Positions 34,559 through 43,274 of a stretch of DNA of 64,000 nt are shown here, piece by piece. The translations under genes were made by a program, and so were the position numbers. The stretch comes from Nocardioides sp. QY071 (GTDB lineage Bacteria; Actinomycetota; Actinomycetes; Propionibacteriales; Nocardioidaceae). The notes beneath the pieces were generated by a model, which saw only the letters and a program-made list of their open reading frames with translations, was not told where the DNA came from and ran no database searches. Within the stretch, counting starts at the first letter, position 1, and every line of letters begins with the position of its first letter. The stretch lies in assembly GCF_029961765.1 (NCBI RefSeq), contig NZ_CP124681.1, forward strand, positions 1,922,001 through 1,986,000, written 5' to 3'.

Positions 34559-36778
34559 TCAGGCTAGACCCGACGTGACGAAGCGATCCCAGGCCCGGTG
34601 CATGCCGGACAGGGCGAGGACCTCGTCCAGCACGCCGATGCCCGCGCTTCCCGTGACGACGCCGGGGACGTCCTCGGGGATGCCCGCGACGGCGAGCGCG
34701 CGGACGCCCTCGCCCCAGGCGCCGATGACCTTCGCGTGCCGGTAGGCCTCCTCCAGCAGCAGCACCACCCGCGGGTCGAGTGTCGTGGTGCGGGCGGCGC
34801 CGGCCTTGGCGTCGCGCACGGGCAGGGCGTCGCGCGCGGCCACGGGCGATCCGGCAAGGAGCACCGCGTCGAGCTCGACCGAGCGCACCGTCGCGAAGGT
34901 CCGCTGCACATCGAGGTCGCCGACCGTGCCGCCGTGCGGTGCGATGACCAGCGGGACCATGCCGCTGGACCGGACGGTGGAGCGCACCTCGGCGACGTCC
35001 GCGAGGTCGCCGTCGGGGTCGACCACGATCCCGACGACACGACCGTCGCCCGGCCACGGCCCGCCGGCCAGCTGGGACAGGGCATGGCTCGGCGTCACGT
35101 CGGGGAGCGTGTCGGAGGGCTCGGGTGCGGGCAGGCCGAGCGCCGTGGCGACCTCGGAGCAGAGTCGGGGGTCGATCTGTGCCAGGGCCTGGAGCTGGCG
35201 CTCCTTGATCGCCTGCTCGTAGCACTTGCCGAGCTCGAAGGAGTACGACCGGATGATGTGCTCCTGCTCGACCGGGCTCATGCTCGCCCAGAACAGCCGG
35301 GGCTGGGTGAAGTGGTCGTCGAATGTCGCGGGCTGGGCCCGGACCTTCGACCCCGCCACGTTGCGGGCCGCGTCGACGAAGGCGCGGGTCTGCTCGTCCG
35401 ACAGGTCGGCGCCGGCCATGAAGGGACAGCCACCGTCGAGGGAGTTGGGGTGGTACGGCGCCACGCCGGCGTGCACCGCATGCTGGTGGAAGCCGTCGCG
35501 GAGCATGTCGTTGACGGGCGCATGGGTCCGGTTGACCGGGATCTGGTTGAAGTTCGGGCCGCCGAGCCGGGTGAGCTGCGTGTCGACGTACGAGAACAGC
35601 CGGGCCTGGATCAGCGGGTCGTCGGTGACGTCGATGCCGGGCACGAGATGCCCGACGTGGAAGGCGACCTGCTCGGTCTCGGCGAAGTAGTTGGTGGGGT
35701 TGCGGTCGAGCACCATCCGGCCGATCGGCTGGACGGGGGCGAGCTCCTCGGGCACCAGCTTGGTCGGGTCGAGGAGGTCGATGCCCAGGAACAGCTGGTC
35801 GTCGGTGTCCTCGAAGACCTGGATGCCGAGCTCCCACTCGGGGTGGGCGTCCGCCTCGATGGCGTCGGCGAGGTCGCGGCGGTGGAAGTCAGGGTCGAGG
35901 CCGCCGATCAGCTGGGCCTCCTCCCAGGTCAGCGAGTGGATGCCGAGCCGGGGCTTCCAGTGGAATTTCACCAGCGAGGTCTCACCGGCCTCGTTCGTGA
36001 GCCGGAAGGTGTGGACGCCGAAGCCCTCCATCATCCGCAACGAGCGGGGGATCCCGCGGTCGGACATGTTCCACAGCGCGTGGTGCTGGGCCTCGGTGTG
36101 CAGGGAGACGAAGTCCCAGAAGGTGTCGTGGGCGCTCTGCGCCTGCGGGATCTCGCGGTCCGGGTGCGGCTTGCCGGCGTGGATGATGTCGGGGAACTTG
36201 ATCCCGTCCTGGATGAAGAAGACGGGCATGTTGTTGCCGACCAGGTCCCAGACACCCTCGTCGGTGTAGAACTTCGTTGCGAACCCGCGGGTGTCGCGGA
36301 CCGTGTCGGCCGAGCCGCGGGAGCCGAGGACGGTGGAGAAGCGCACGAACACGGGCGTCCGCTTCCCCTCGGCGAACAGTCCGGCGAAGGTGACGGAGGC
36401 CGCCGTGCCGTAGCCCTCGAAGTAGCCGTGCGCTCCGGCCCCGCGGGCGTGCACGACCCGCTCCGGGATCCGCTCGTGGTCGAAGTGGGTGATCTTCTCG
36501 CGCAGGTGGTGGTCCTGCAGCAGGGTCGGCCCGCGCTCGCCCGCCTTGAGCGAGTGGTCGGTGTCGCCCAGCCGGGTCCCGGTCGACGTGGTCAGCCAGC
36601 GACCCTGCTGGCCCGCCGAGCGGGGATCGTCACTCGCAGGGGCGCCGGTCGGCGTCCGGGTGTCGGGCGTGGCCTGATCCGGCTTCGGCGGCAGCGGCTC
36701 GACGGGCTCCGTCGGCTCGGCGAGGCTGGGCGGGACGGCGCTCGGCGCACCGGGGAGGGGGGCCTGCTTCGGGTCCAT
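34559..36778 (-). CDS. katE: large-subunit catalase (HPII / KatE type)
   Basis: The product has 739 residues and is a clade 2 monofunctional haem catalase. An extended Pro-rich N-terminus precedes the core. Catalytic His lies in [14 protein letters not shown], Asn in VGNNMPVFF, and the haem-ligand Tyr in [22 protein letters not shown]. The C-terminal 150 residues form the DJ-1/PfpI-like domain typical of the large subunits ([14 protein letters not shown] ... [10 protein letters not shown]). I chose the ATG at 36778 (AGGAG six bases upstream, starting MDPKQ). It is divergent from leuA and leads the flavodoxin-like gene. Confidence 0.93.
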   Translation of the reverse strand: MDPKQAPLPGAPSAVPPSLAEPTEPVEPLPPKPDQATPDTRTPTGAPASDDPRSAGQQGRWLTTSTGTRLGDTDHSLKAGERGPTLLQDHHLREKITHFDHERIPERVVHARGAGAHGYFEGYGTAASVTFAGLFAEGKRTPVFVRFSTVLGSRGSADTVRDTRGFATKFYTDEGVWDLVGNNMPVFFIQDGIKFPDIIHAGKPHPDREIPQAQSAHDTFWDFVSLHTEAQHHALWNMSDRGIPRSLRMMEGFGVHTFRLTNEAGETSLVKFHWKPRLGIHSLTWEEAQLIGGLDPDFHRRDLADAIEADAHPEWELGIQVFEDTDDQLFLGIDLLDPTKLVPEELAPVQPIGRMVLDRNPTNYFAETEQVAFHVGHLVPGIDVTDDPLIQARLFSYVDTQLTRLGGPNFNQIPVNRTHAPVNDMLRDGFHQHAVHAGVAPYHPNSLDGGCPFMAGADLSDEQTRAFVDAARNVAGSKVRAQPATFDDHFTQPRLFWASMSPVEQEHIIRSYSFELGKCYEQAIKERQLQALAQIDPRLCSEVATALGLPAPEPSDTLPDVTPSHALSQLAGGPWPGDGRVVGIVVDPDGDLADVAEVRSTVRSSGMVPLVIAPHGGTVGDLDVQRTFATVRSVELDAVLLAGSPVAARDALPVRDAKAGAARTTTLDPRVVLLLEEAYRHAKVIGAWGEGVRALAVAGIPEDVPGVVTGSAGIGVLDEVLALSGMHRAWDRFVTSGLA

Positions 36779-36844
36779 GGGGGGCTCCTGGGGGTAGCGG
36801 GTCCCCGCGGTACCCGGGCCCCTGCCCCCGACACCGGGTGCTGC

Positions 36845-36850
36845 TACGCT
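36845..36850 (+). promoter_or_regulatory. possible -10 box of the leuA leader transcript
   Basis: TACGCT stands 10 bases before the leader-peptide ATG. The hexamer about 17 bases further upstream (CTGCCC) is a poor -35 match. A start of transcription near 36857 would include the leader peptide and attenuator. Confidence 0.4.
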
Positions 36851-36860
36851 GACTTCCATC

Positions 36861-36902
36861 ATGACGCGAGCGCTCCTTCTTAGCGGCCGCAGCGAGGTCT
36901 GA
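36861..36902 (+). CDS. leu leader peptide (LeuL-type, 13 residues)
   Basis: This short frame encodes M-T-R-A-L-L-L-S-G-R-S-E-V and stops 78 bases before leuA. Three consecutive Leu codons (CTC CTT CTT, two of them rare in this genome) just before a stem-loop are the hallmark of transcription attenuation. Leucine starvation would stall the ribosome at these codons and favour leuA expression. Leader peptides of this kind before leuA are known in actinobacteria. Confidence 0.8.
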   Translation: MTRALLLSGRSEV

Positions 36903-36934
36903 CTCAGCCGGACCCCCTCGCTGCGGAGTGAGTC
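36887..36934 (+). promoter_or_regulatory. attenuator-like alternative stem-loops before leuA
   Basis: The perfect 10-bp stem CCGCAGCGAG (36887-36896) with CTCGCTGCGG (36917-36926) starts within the leader-peptide codons. Its loop holds GACTCA (36901-36906), which can instead pair with TGAGTC at 36929-36934. The two pairings cross and exclude each other, as expected for a ribosome-controlled switch. No U-rich tract follows, so the termination form is uncertain. Confidence 0.6.
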
Positions 36935-36980
36935 GCGCGCCCGGCGCCCATCTCAGAACCACGACCCAGCCGAGGAAGTC

Positions 36981-38747
36981 ATGACCAAGCCGAGCGTCAC
37001 CATCCCGTCGCAGCAGCCGAGCGGGATGCCGTACCACCGCTACACCGCCTTCGAGCCCGTCACCGTGCCGGACCGCACCTGGCCGGACCAGAAGATCACC
37101 CGTGCGCCGCGGTGGCTGTCCACCGACCTGCGTGACGGCAACCAGGCGCTCATCGACCCGATGAGCCCCTCGCGCAAGATGAAGATGTTCGAGCTCTTGG
37201 TCCAGATGGGCTACAAGGAGATCGAGGTCGGCTTCCCGGCCGCGAGCCAGACCGACTTCGACTTCGTGCGCCAGCTCGTCGAGGAGGACCGGATCCCCGA
37301 CGACGTACGCGTCTCGGTGCTGACCCAGGCCCGCGAGGACCTGATCGCGCGCACCGTCGAGTCGCTCAAGGGCGCCGACAAGGCGACCGTCCACCTCTAC
37401 AACGCCACCGCGCCGCTGTTCCAGCGCGTCGTCTTCCACGTCACCGAGGCCGAGTGCATCGCGATCGCGACGCGCGGCACCGAGTGGGTCATGAAGTACG
37501 CCGACCAGCTGCTCGAGGGCACCGACTTCGGGTACCAGTACAGCCCCGAGATCTTCACCCAGACGCCGACCGACTTCGCGCTCGAGGTCTGCGAGCGGGT
37601 CTCCGACGTCTGGCAGCCCGAGGCCGGCCGCGAGATCATCCTCAACCTGCCGGCGACCGTCGAGATGTCGACGCCCAACACCTACGCCGACCAGATCGAG
37701 TACTTCGGGCGCAACCTGACCCGGCGCGAGCACTCGGTCATCAGCCTGCACCCCCACAACGACCGCGGTACGGCGGTCGCGGCCACCGAGCTGGCACTGA
37801 TGGCCGGCGCCGACCGGGTCGAGGGCTGCCTGTTCGGACACGGCGAGCGCACCGGCAACGTCGACCTGGTGACCCTCGGCATGAACCTGTTCAGCCAGGG
37901 CATCGACCCGCAGGTCGACTTCGCGAGCAACGGAGGGATCGACGAGATCCGCCGCACGGTCGAGTACTGCACGCAGCTGCCCGTCCACCCGCGCCACCCG
38001 TGGGCCGGCGACCTCGTCTACACCGCCTTCTCCGGCTCCCACCAGGACGCCATCAAGAAGGGCCTGGAGGACCTCGACCGGATCGCCGCCGAGCAGGGCA
38101 AGCCGGTCGGCGAGATCCCGTGGGAGGCGCCGTACCTGCCGATCGACCCGAAGGACGTCGGCCGCACCTACGAGGCGGTCATCCGGGTCAACAGCCAGTC
38201 GGGCAAGGGCGGTGTCGCGTACGTCCTCAAGGCCGAGCACAGCCTGGACCTGCCGCGCCGCGCGCAGATCGAGTTCAGCCGCGTCATCCAGCAGCACACC
38301 GACGCCCAGGGCGGCGAGGTGACGCCGGAGGACATCTGGACGATCTTCCGCAAGGAGTACCTCGACCGCGAGACGCCCTACGACCTGGTCTCGTTCTCCT
38401 CCTCGACCAGCGAGGACGGTGACGACCGCCAGGAGGTCCGCCTCGCCGTGCGCGGCGAGGAGCAGACCTTCACCGGCATGGGCAACGGCCCGGTCGCCGC
38501 GTTCGTCGACGGCATGCGCCAGGCGGGCGCCGACATCCGGGTCCTCGACTACGCCGAGCACGCGCTCTCCTCGGGTGGCGACGCCCTCGCGGCGGCGTAC
38601 GTCGAGTGCGAGATCGCCGGCGAGATCGTCTGGGGCATCGGGATCCACCACAACATCGTCACGGCCTCGCTCCGTGCGGTGGTCTGCGCCGCCAACCGGG
38701 CGCGGACGACCACCATCCCGGCCGCTCCCGTCGAGCCGATCGGCTGA
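36981..38747 (+). CDS. leuA: 2-isopropylmalate synthase
   Basis: The product of 588 residues condenses acetyl-CoA with 2-ketoisovalerate, the first committed step of leucine synthesis. The catalytic motif WLSTDLRDGNQALIDPM and metal motif SLHPHNDRGTAVAATELALMAGADRVEGCLFG are intact. The C-terminal allosteric domain (ALSSGGDALAAAYVECEI) is complete, so leucine feedback is likely. The length fits the long actinobacterial type (LeuA2-like). GAGGAAG precedes the ATG. Expression is probably attenuated through the leader at 36861-36902. Confidence 0.97.
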   Translation: MTKPSVTIPSQQPSGMPYHRYTAFEPVTVPDRTWPDQKITRAPRWLSTDLRDGNQALIDPMSPSRKMKMFELLVQMGYKEIEVGFPAASQTDFDFVRQLVEEDRIPDDVRVSVLTQAREDLIARTVESLKGADKATVHLYNATAPLFQRVVFHVTEAECIAIATRGTEWVMKYADQLLEGTDFGYQYSPEIFTQTPTDFALEVCERVSDVWQPEAGREIILNLPATVEMSTPNTYADQIEYFGRNLTRREHSVISLHPHNDRGTAVAATELALMAGADRVEGCLFGHGERTGNVDLVTLGMNLFSQGIDPQVDFASNGGIDEIRRTVEYCTQLPVHPRHPWAGDLVYTAFSGSHQDAIKKGLEDLDRIAAEQGKPVGEIPWEAPYLPIDPKDVGRTYEAVIRVNSQSGKGGVAYVLKAEHSLDLPRRAQIEFSRVIQQHTDAQGGEVTPEDIWTIFRKEYLDRETPYDLVSFSSSTSEDGDDRQEVRLAVRGEEQTFTGMGNGPVAAFVDGMRQAGADIRVLDYAEHALSSGGDALAAAYVECEIAGEIVWGIGIHHNIVTASLRAVVCAANRARTTTIPAAPVEPIG

Positions 38748-38758
38748 CGGCGGAAACT

Positions 38759-38796
38759 CGGTGGTTGAGGTGCGAGCGCAGCGAGCCTCGAAACCC
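38759..38796. repeat. palindromic repeat of the GGTGGTTGAG...CGAAACC family at the start of a gene
   Basis: The sequence CGGTGGTTGAGGTGCGAGCG, continuing CAGCGAGCCTCGAAACCC, contains the partly complementary arms GAGGTGCGAGCG and CGAGCCTC. I recognise this type as a dispersed repeat of Nocardioides-like genomes. Both usable GTG starts of the downstream hydrolase frame lie inside it. Confidence 0.6.
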
Positions 38797-39657
38797 GCGC
38801 TGGCCTCCGAGCAGGTCGGACAGGTCTTCGTCGAGGGTCGGCGCGGCCGCGACCGTCTCGAGTTCACCGAGTACGGCGCCGGGGACGCCTGGGTCGTCCT
38901 GGTCCCGCCGCTGCTGGTGCCGCGGCGGGTCCACGACCGCTCCGCACGGATGCTCGCCTCCAGCGGGCTGCACGTGCTCGTCCTGGACCCGCTCGGCCAC
39001 GGCCGCTCCGACAAGCCCGCCGACCCGCTGTCCTACTCGGTGAGCGCGTTCGCCGACCAGGTCGTCGCGCTGCTCGACCACGTCGGCGCCGCGCGGGCCG
39101 TGGTCGGCGGCAGCTCGATCGGCGCCGACGTCGCGCTCGAGGTCGCGGTCCGCGCCCCCGAGCGGGTGACCGGCCTGCTGCTCGACGGGCCGGTCCTCGA
39201 GAACGCCCTCGGTGCCCAGCTCTCCGTGCTCACCCCGGTGCTGGCGACCGCCCGGTTCGCGCCCTTCGCGCTCACCGCGCTGCGCCTGGTCACCCGACCG
39301 CTCCCGCGTCGCCTCGCTCCCGAATGGGTGCGGCTGGCGCTCGAGACCCTCGACGCCCGCCCCGGCCCGGTCGCCGCCGTGGTCCGCGGCGTGCTCTTCG
39401 GCCGGATCGCGCCCTCCTCGGACGAGCGGGCCGCGTTGACCGTGCCGACGCTGGTCCTGGCCCGCACCGCCGACCCGTTCCACCCGGTCGGCGACGCCGA
39501 GACGCTCGTCGGCGAGATCGCCGGCGCGGTCCTGGAGCGGGCCGAGACGCCGTTCGAGTGGCGGCGACGCCCCGAGCGACTGGACCTGGTGGTCACCCGG
39601 TTCGTGCTCGAGTGCGCGCGGCCGACGCGGCGCGGGCGTCGTACGCGATCGTCCTGA
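38761..39657 (+). CDS. alpha/beta hydrolase
   Basis: The product has about 298 residues with an alpha/beta-hydrolase fold. The oxyanion region is VVLVPPLLVPRRV, then VLVLDPLGHGRSDKPADP, the nucleophile elbow VVGGSSIGADVAL (G-x-S-x-G form), an Asp in ARTADPFHP and no clearly placed catalytic His near the end. The substrate is unknown. The start is uncertain: GTG at 38761 or 38770, both within the repeat at 38759-38796, with no good ribosome-binding site. The first 12 or so residues are therefore encoded by repeat DNA. Confidence 0.72.
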   Translation: MVEVRAQRASKPALASEQVGQVFVEGRRGRDRLEFTEYGAGDAWVVLVPPLLVPRRVHDRSARMLASSGLHVLVLDPLGHGRSDKPADPLSYSVSAFADQVVALLDHVGAARAVVGGSSIGADVALEVAVRAPERVTGLLLDGPVLENALGAQLSVLTPVLATARFAPFALTALRLVTRPLPRRLAPEWVRLALETLDARPGPVAAVVRGVLFGRIAPSSDERAALTVPTLVLARTADPFHPVGDAETLVGEIAGAVLERAETPFEWRRRPERLDLVVTRFVLECARPTRRGRRTRSS

Positions 39658-39690
39658 TCGGCGGCGGGTGTCCGGAGAGGTGGAGGCGGT

Positions 39691-39720
39691 CAGTCCTCGT
39701 CAGTCCTCGTCAGTCCTCGT
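39691..39720. repeat. three tandem copies of a 10-base unit at the end of a gene
   Basis: CAGTCCTCGT occurs three times in a row. The in-frame stop (TCA on the plus strand, 39710-39712) of the minus-strand gene lies between the second and third copies. The array therefore repeats the last codons and stop of that gene. Confidence 0.7.
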
Positions 39721-40363
39721 CCTCGTCGGTCCCGTCCGGGGCGTCGTCGGTGCCCTCGTCGTCCAGGTCCCACGCGGTCGCGAGATCCTTGCGTGCCTGC
39801 TTGACGAGGCCGCGCGGGCTGGTCGCGGTGACGGAGAGTGCGGCCGTCACCGCATGGTCGATGAGATCCGCCACCGCGCTGTCACCGTCGCTGACGTCAG
39901 CGAGGTCGGCCGCGTCGCGCAGGATGTTGACCGCCTTGCGGTAGTTCTCCGGACTGTAGCCACGCAGGCTCTTGCGCGCCTGCTTGCCGGTCGTGGTGCC
40001 GGTCGCGACCGCCTCGCCGAGGCTCGTGAGGGCGTCGCGGTCGGCCTGGACGGAGGCCAGCAGCGTGGCCCGCTGGTCCTCGGGCAGCGCGAGGAGTCGT
40101 GGCGCGTCGGCGACCTTGGCCAGCATGCGGTCGACGGCCCTGATCTGCTTGGCCACGGCCTTGGCGGTGGCTCCGGCGTTCTTGCCCGAGCCGGGTGACT
40201 TCCCGGCGCCGCCCTTGTCGCTGGAATGCCCGCCGGAATGCCCGCCGGCGTGCGCGGGAGGGGTGTCGGCCGGGGGCCCGGCAGCCGCCGTGCTCGCGAG
40301 GGACGGGGCGAGGAGGAGCGCGGAGACCGCAGCGGCGGTCGCGATGGCTCGGCGAGTACGCAT
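39710..40363 (-). CDS. secreted protein of unknown function with helical domain and acidic tail
   Basis: The product has 217 residues: signal peptide (1-27, ending AAAG), a Gly/His/Ser-rich stretch (AHAGGHSGGHSSDKGGAGK), an alpha-helical domain rich in Ala, Lys and Asp (about 60-195), and an acidic tail (DDEGTDDAPDGTDEDED). I recognise no family. The ATG at 40363 begins the signal directly. It is divergent from recO. The 195-base gap between them holds no other feature I can support. Confidence 0.65.
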   Translation of the reverse strand: MRTRRAIATAAAVSALLLAPSLASTAAAGPPADTPPAHAGGHSGGHSSDKGGAGKSPGSGKNAGATAKAVAKQIRAVDRMLAKVADAPRLLALPEDQRATLLASVQADRDALTSLGEAVATGTTTGKQARKSLRGYSPENYRKAVNILRDAADLADVSDGDSAVADLIDHAVTAALSVTATSPRGLVKQARKDLATAWDLDDEGTDDAPDGTDEDED

Positions 40364-40558
40364 GGTGGAGAGGTCCTTTCGTGCCGGAGTCCTCGAGCAT
40401 GGCTGGCCGTCGAGGGGTCGGCACACCCGCGGCCGGACGAGGCGAGGTGGTCCTTCGCGACCATGCGGCCGGGACCCGGCCCCAGGTGAGGGGAACGTGA
40501 ATCACCGTCCGCGGGGTGGCGACGCGCTTCGTCACGCCCGAGGCCGCACAATGGTGGG

Positions 40559-41311
40559 GTGCCGCTCTACCGCGACGAGGCGATCGTCCTGCGCACCCGC
40601 AAGCTGGGTGAGGCGGACCGCATCGTCACGCTGCTGACCCGCGAGCACGGCGTGGTCCGTGCGGTCGCCAAGGGCGTGCGCCGTACGACGTCGCGGTGGG
40701 GCTCGCGCCTCGAGCCGTTCACCCACGTCGACCTGCAGCTCGCCGAGGGGCGCAACCTCGACACGATCACCCAGGCCGAGACCCGGGCCGCGTACGCCGC
40801 CCCGCTGGGCGCCGACTACGACCGCTACACCGCCGGCACCGCGATGCTGGAGACCGCCGAGCGGCTGGTGGTCGAGGAGCGCGAGCCCGCGCGCCAGCAG
40901 TTCACGCTGCTGCTCGGCGGGCTCAACGCGATGGCGGCAGGCACCCGCAACCAGTGCCACGTCCTCGACTCCTACCTGCTGCGCGCGCTCGCCATCGCCG
41001 GCTACGCCCCGGCCTTCGTCGACTGCGCCCACTGCGGTCGACCGCCCGTGACCGCGACCGGCGAGCTCGGCCATCACCGCTGGTTCAACCCGTCGATGGG
41101 CGGCGTGCTCTGCTCGACGTGCCGGATCCCCGGCTCCGCCACGCCCGCCGCCGAGACTCTCACCCTGCTCGGCGGCCTGCTCTCCGGCGACTGGTCGGTC
41201 ATCGAGGCGGCCGACCCGCGCCACGTCCGTGAGGCCAGCGGCCTGGTCGCCGCGTTCGTGCAGTGGCAGCTGGAGCGGGGCCTCCGGTCGCTGGCGTACG
41301 TCGAGCGCTGA
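40559..41311 (+). CDS. recO: DNA repair protein RecO
   Basis: The product has 250 residues. The N-terminal OB fold (YRDEAIVLRTRKLGEADRIVTLLTREHGVVRAVAKGVRRTTSRWGSRLEPF) is typical, and a four-Cys zinc site (CAHCGR ... CSTCRIPG) is present. RecO loads RecA in recombinational repair of gaps. The start is GTG at 40559. uppS follows after 13 bases, the conserved recO-uppS order. Confidence 0.95.
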   Translation: MPLYRDEAIVLRTRKLGEADRIVTLLTREHGVVRAVAKGVRRTTSRWGSRLEPFTHVDLQLAEGRNLDTITQAETRAAYAAPLGADYDRYTAGTAMLETAERLVVEEREPARQQFTLLLGGLNAMAAGTRNQCHVLDSYLLRALAIAGYAPAFVDCAHCGRPPVTATGELGHHRWFNPSMGGVLCSTCRIPGSATPAAETLTLLGGLLSGDWSVIEAADPRHVREASGLVAAFVQWQLERGLRSLAYVER

Positions 41312-41324
41312 CAGACTGCTCCCC

Positions 41325-42155
41325 GTGACCCGCTCCACCCGTCGTACCCGCGCCGCCGCGGCCGCTGCCGCCACCCGGGGCCCGGTCCGCCCGCCCACGC
41401 CGCACCCCTCGGGTGCCCGGCCGCCCGCCGTACCCGCCGAGCTGGTCCCGCACCACGTCGCGGTCGTGATGGACGGCAACGGCCGCTGGGCCAAGGAGCG
41501 CGGGTTGCCACGCACGAAGGGCCACGAGGAGGGGGAGTCGAGCCTGTTCGACGTGGTCGAGGGCGCGATCGAGATCGGCGTGAAGGCGATCTCGGCGTAC
41601 GCCTTCTCCACCGAGAACTGGTCGCGCAGCCCCGAGGAGGTCAAGTTCCTCATGGGCTTCAACCGCGACGTGATCCGCCGCCGTCGCGACGAGATGCACG
41701 AGCTCGGGGTCCGGGTCCGGTGGGCCGGTCGCGCACCGCGGCTGTGGAAGTCGGTCATCACCGAGCTCCAGGTCGCCGAGGAGATGACCAAGCACAACGA
41801 CGTCCTCACGCTGACCATGTGCGTCAACTACGGCGGCCGCTCCGAGCTCGGCGACGCCGCGCGCGGGCTCGCCCGGGACGTGGCCGCGGGGCGGATCAAC
41901 CCCGACAAGGTCGACGAGAAGACGCTCGGCCGCTACCTCTACGTTCCCGAGCTCCCCGACGCCGACCTGATCTGGCGCACCTCCGGCGAGCAGCGGCTCT
42001 CGAACTTCATGCTCTACCAGGCCGCCTACTCCGAGTTCGTCTTCTCCGACGTGCTCTGGCCCGACGTCGACCGCCGTCACCTGTGGGCCGCCATCGACGA
42101 GTACGCCCGCCGGGACCGGCGCTACGGCGGCGCGGAGCCGAACCCGGCCGTCTGA
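41325..42155 (+). CDS. uppS: isoprenyl transferase (cis-prenyl diphosphate synthase) UppS
   Basis: The product has 276 residues and makes the long cis-polyprenyl diphosphate used as lipid carrier for cell-wall polymers. The catalytic motif VAVVMDGNGRWAKERGLPRTKGHEEG, AYAFSTENWSR and RTSGEQRLSNFMLYQAAYSEFVF are all intact. The GTG at 41325 gives a 40-residue Arg/Ala/Pro-rich N-terminal extension before the core. Which chain length is made (decaprenyl or undecaprenyl) cannot be read from sequence. Confidence 0.95.
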   Translation: MTRSTRRTRAAAAAAATRGPVRPPTPHPSGARPPAVPAELVPHHVAVVMDGNGRWAKERGLPRTKGHEEGESSLFDVVEGAIEIGVKAISAYAFSTENWSRSPEEVKFLMGFNRDVIRRRRDEMHELGVRVRWAGRAPRLWKSVITELQVAEEMTKHNDVLTLTMCVNYGGRSELGDAARGLARDVAAGRINPDKVDEKTLGRYLYVPELPDADLIWRTSGEQRLSNFMLYQAAYSEFVFSDVLWPDVDRRHLWAAIDEYARRDRRYGGAEPNPAV

Positions 42156-42170
42156 TCGGGACTGGTGCGC

Positions 42171-42202
42171 CCCCCGAACCGTTCGATCGAACGGTCCGGG
42201 GG
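42171..42202. terminator. hairpin 1 with CGAACCGTTCGATCGAACG core (uppS side)
   Basis: CCCCCG pairs with CGGGGG, then one A-C mismatch, then ACCGTTC with GAACGGT around a GATC loop. It lies 15 bases after uppS and is probably its terminator. The 19-base core recurs exactly at 42225-42243. Confidence 0.7.
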
Positions 42203-42220
42203 AGTTCTGGCTCGCAAACT

Positions 42221-42252
42221 CCCTCGAACCGTTCGATCGAACGACTTGAGGG
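42221..42252. terminator. hairpin 2 with the same core (znuB side)
   Basis: CCCTCGA pairs with TTGAGGG (one G-T) and CGTTC with GAACG around GATC, with two mismatches between. It lies 14 bases from the znuB stop on the opposite strand. Two copies of one palindrome, one near each convergent gene, suggest duplication or dispersal of a mobile palindrome used as terminator. Confidence 0.65.
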
Positions 42253-42266
42253 ACCCAGCGCGCGGG

Positions 42267-43274
42267 TCAGTGCTCGTCGTAGTGCCCGCCGTGCACGGCA
42301 TGCCGGTGCCCGTCGTGCACGTAGTCGACGTGGTCGTCGTGGGGTACGGCGAGGTGCCCGCACCCCGGCCCGTGGGCATGCGGGTGCTCGCCGCACGCCT
42401 CGTGTGACGGCGCGGCCTGGCCGGCCGCGAACGGCTCGCGCAGGCGGGCACGGTGACGCTGCCAGATGCCGATCGGCCAGGCGACGGCGTAGCAGGCGAG
42501 GGCGAGCAGCACGATCGTCGGGCCGGGCGCGACGGTCGCCTGGTACGACGCGAAGGTGGCCGCGACCAGCCCGCCGACCGAGGCGAGGGTGCCGAGGACC
42601 ATGGCGGCGCCGATGGTGGTGCGGAAGGAGCGGGTGAGCTGCTGGGCGGTGGCGACGGGGACGACCATCAGGGCGGACACGAGGAGCAGGCCGACGGTGC
42701 GCATGGCGACGGTGACCGACACGGCGGCCAGCACGGCGACGAGCACGTTGTAGACGCGCACCCGCAGCCCGGCGACCCGGGCGAACTCCTGGTCCTGGGC
42801 GACCGCGAACAGCTGCGGAGCGAGCCCGACGCACAGCCCGACGACCGCGATCGCGAGCACCATGGTGATCAGCACGTCTCCCGAGGAGATGGTGGTCAGC
42901 GAGCCGAAGAGGAAGCGGTTGAGCGCAGCGGCACTCTGCCCGGCCAGTCCGCTGACGAACACGCCGCCGGCCAGGCCGCCGTAGAACAGCAGCGCCAGCG
43001 CGACGTCGCCGTTGGTCTGGCCGCGCTCGCGGATCACCTCGATCAGCACCGCGCCGAGGACCGCGACCAGGACCGCCGTCCACAGCGGGGACGCGCCCGT
43101 AGCGAGACCGATCGCGACGCCGGTGACGGCGACGTGCCCGATCCCGTCGCCCATCAGCGCGAGCCGGCGCTGGACCAGGAAGGTGCCGATCGCCGGCGCG
43201 GCCAGGCCGGTGAGCAGCGCGGCGATGAGCGCGCGCTGCATGAACGGCTGGCTGAACAGCTCGAGGGCGCTCAC
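42267..43274 (-). CDS. znuB: zinc ABC transporter permease ZnuB with His-rich tail
   Basis: The product has 335 residues, an ABC-3 family membrane permease with about eight helices (FLVQRRLALMGDGIGHVAVTGVAIGL is the family signature). The C-terminal 45 residues are exceptionally rich in His, Asp and Cys (HPHAHGPGCGHLAVPHDDH, then HDGHRHAVHGGHYDEH), which is unusual for this subunit and suggests metal binding on the cytoplasmic side. The GTG at 43274 overlaps the znuC stop (GTGA). Confidence 0.92.
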   Translation of the reverse strand: MSALELFSQPFMQRALIAALLTGLAAPAIGTFLVQRRLALMGDGIGHVAVTGVAIGLATGASPLWTAVLVAVLGAVLIEVIRERGQTNGDVALALLFYGGLAGGVFVSGLAGQSAAALNRFLFGSLTTISSGDVLITMVLAIAVVGLCVGLAPQLFAVAQDQEFARVAGLRVRVYNVLVAVLAAVSVTVAMRTVGLLLVSALMVVPVATAQQLTRSFRTTIGAAMVLGTLASVGGLVAATFASYQATVAPGPTIVLLALACYAVAWPIGIWQRHRARLREPFAAGQAAPSHEACGEHPHAHGPGCGHLAVPHDDHVDYVHDGHRHAVHGGHYDEH

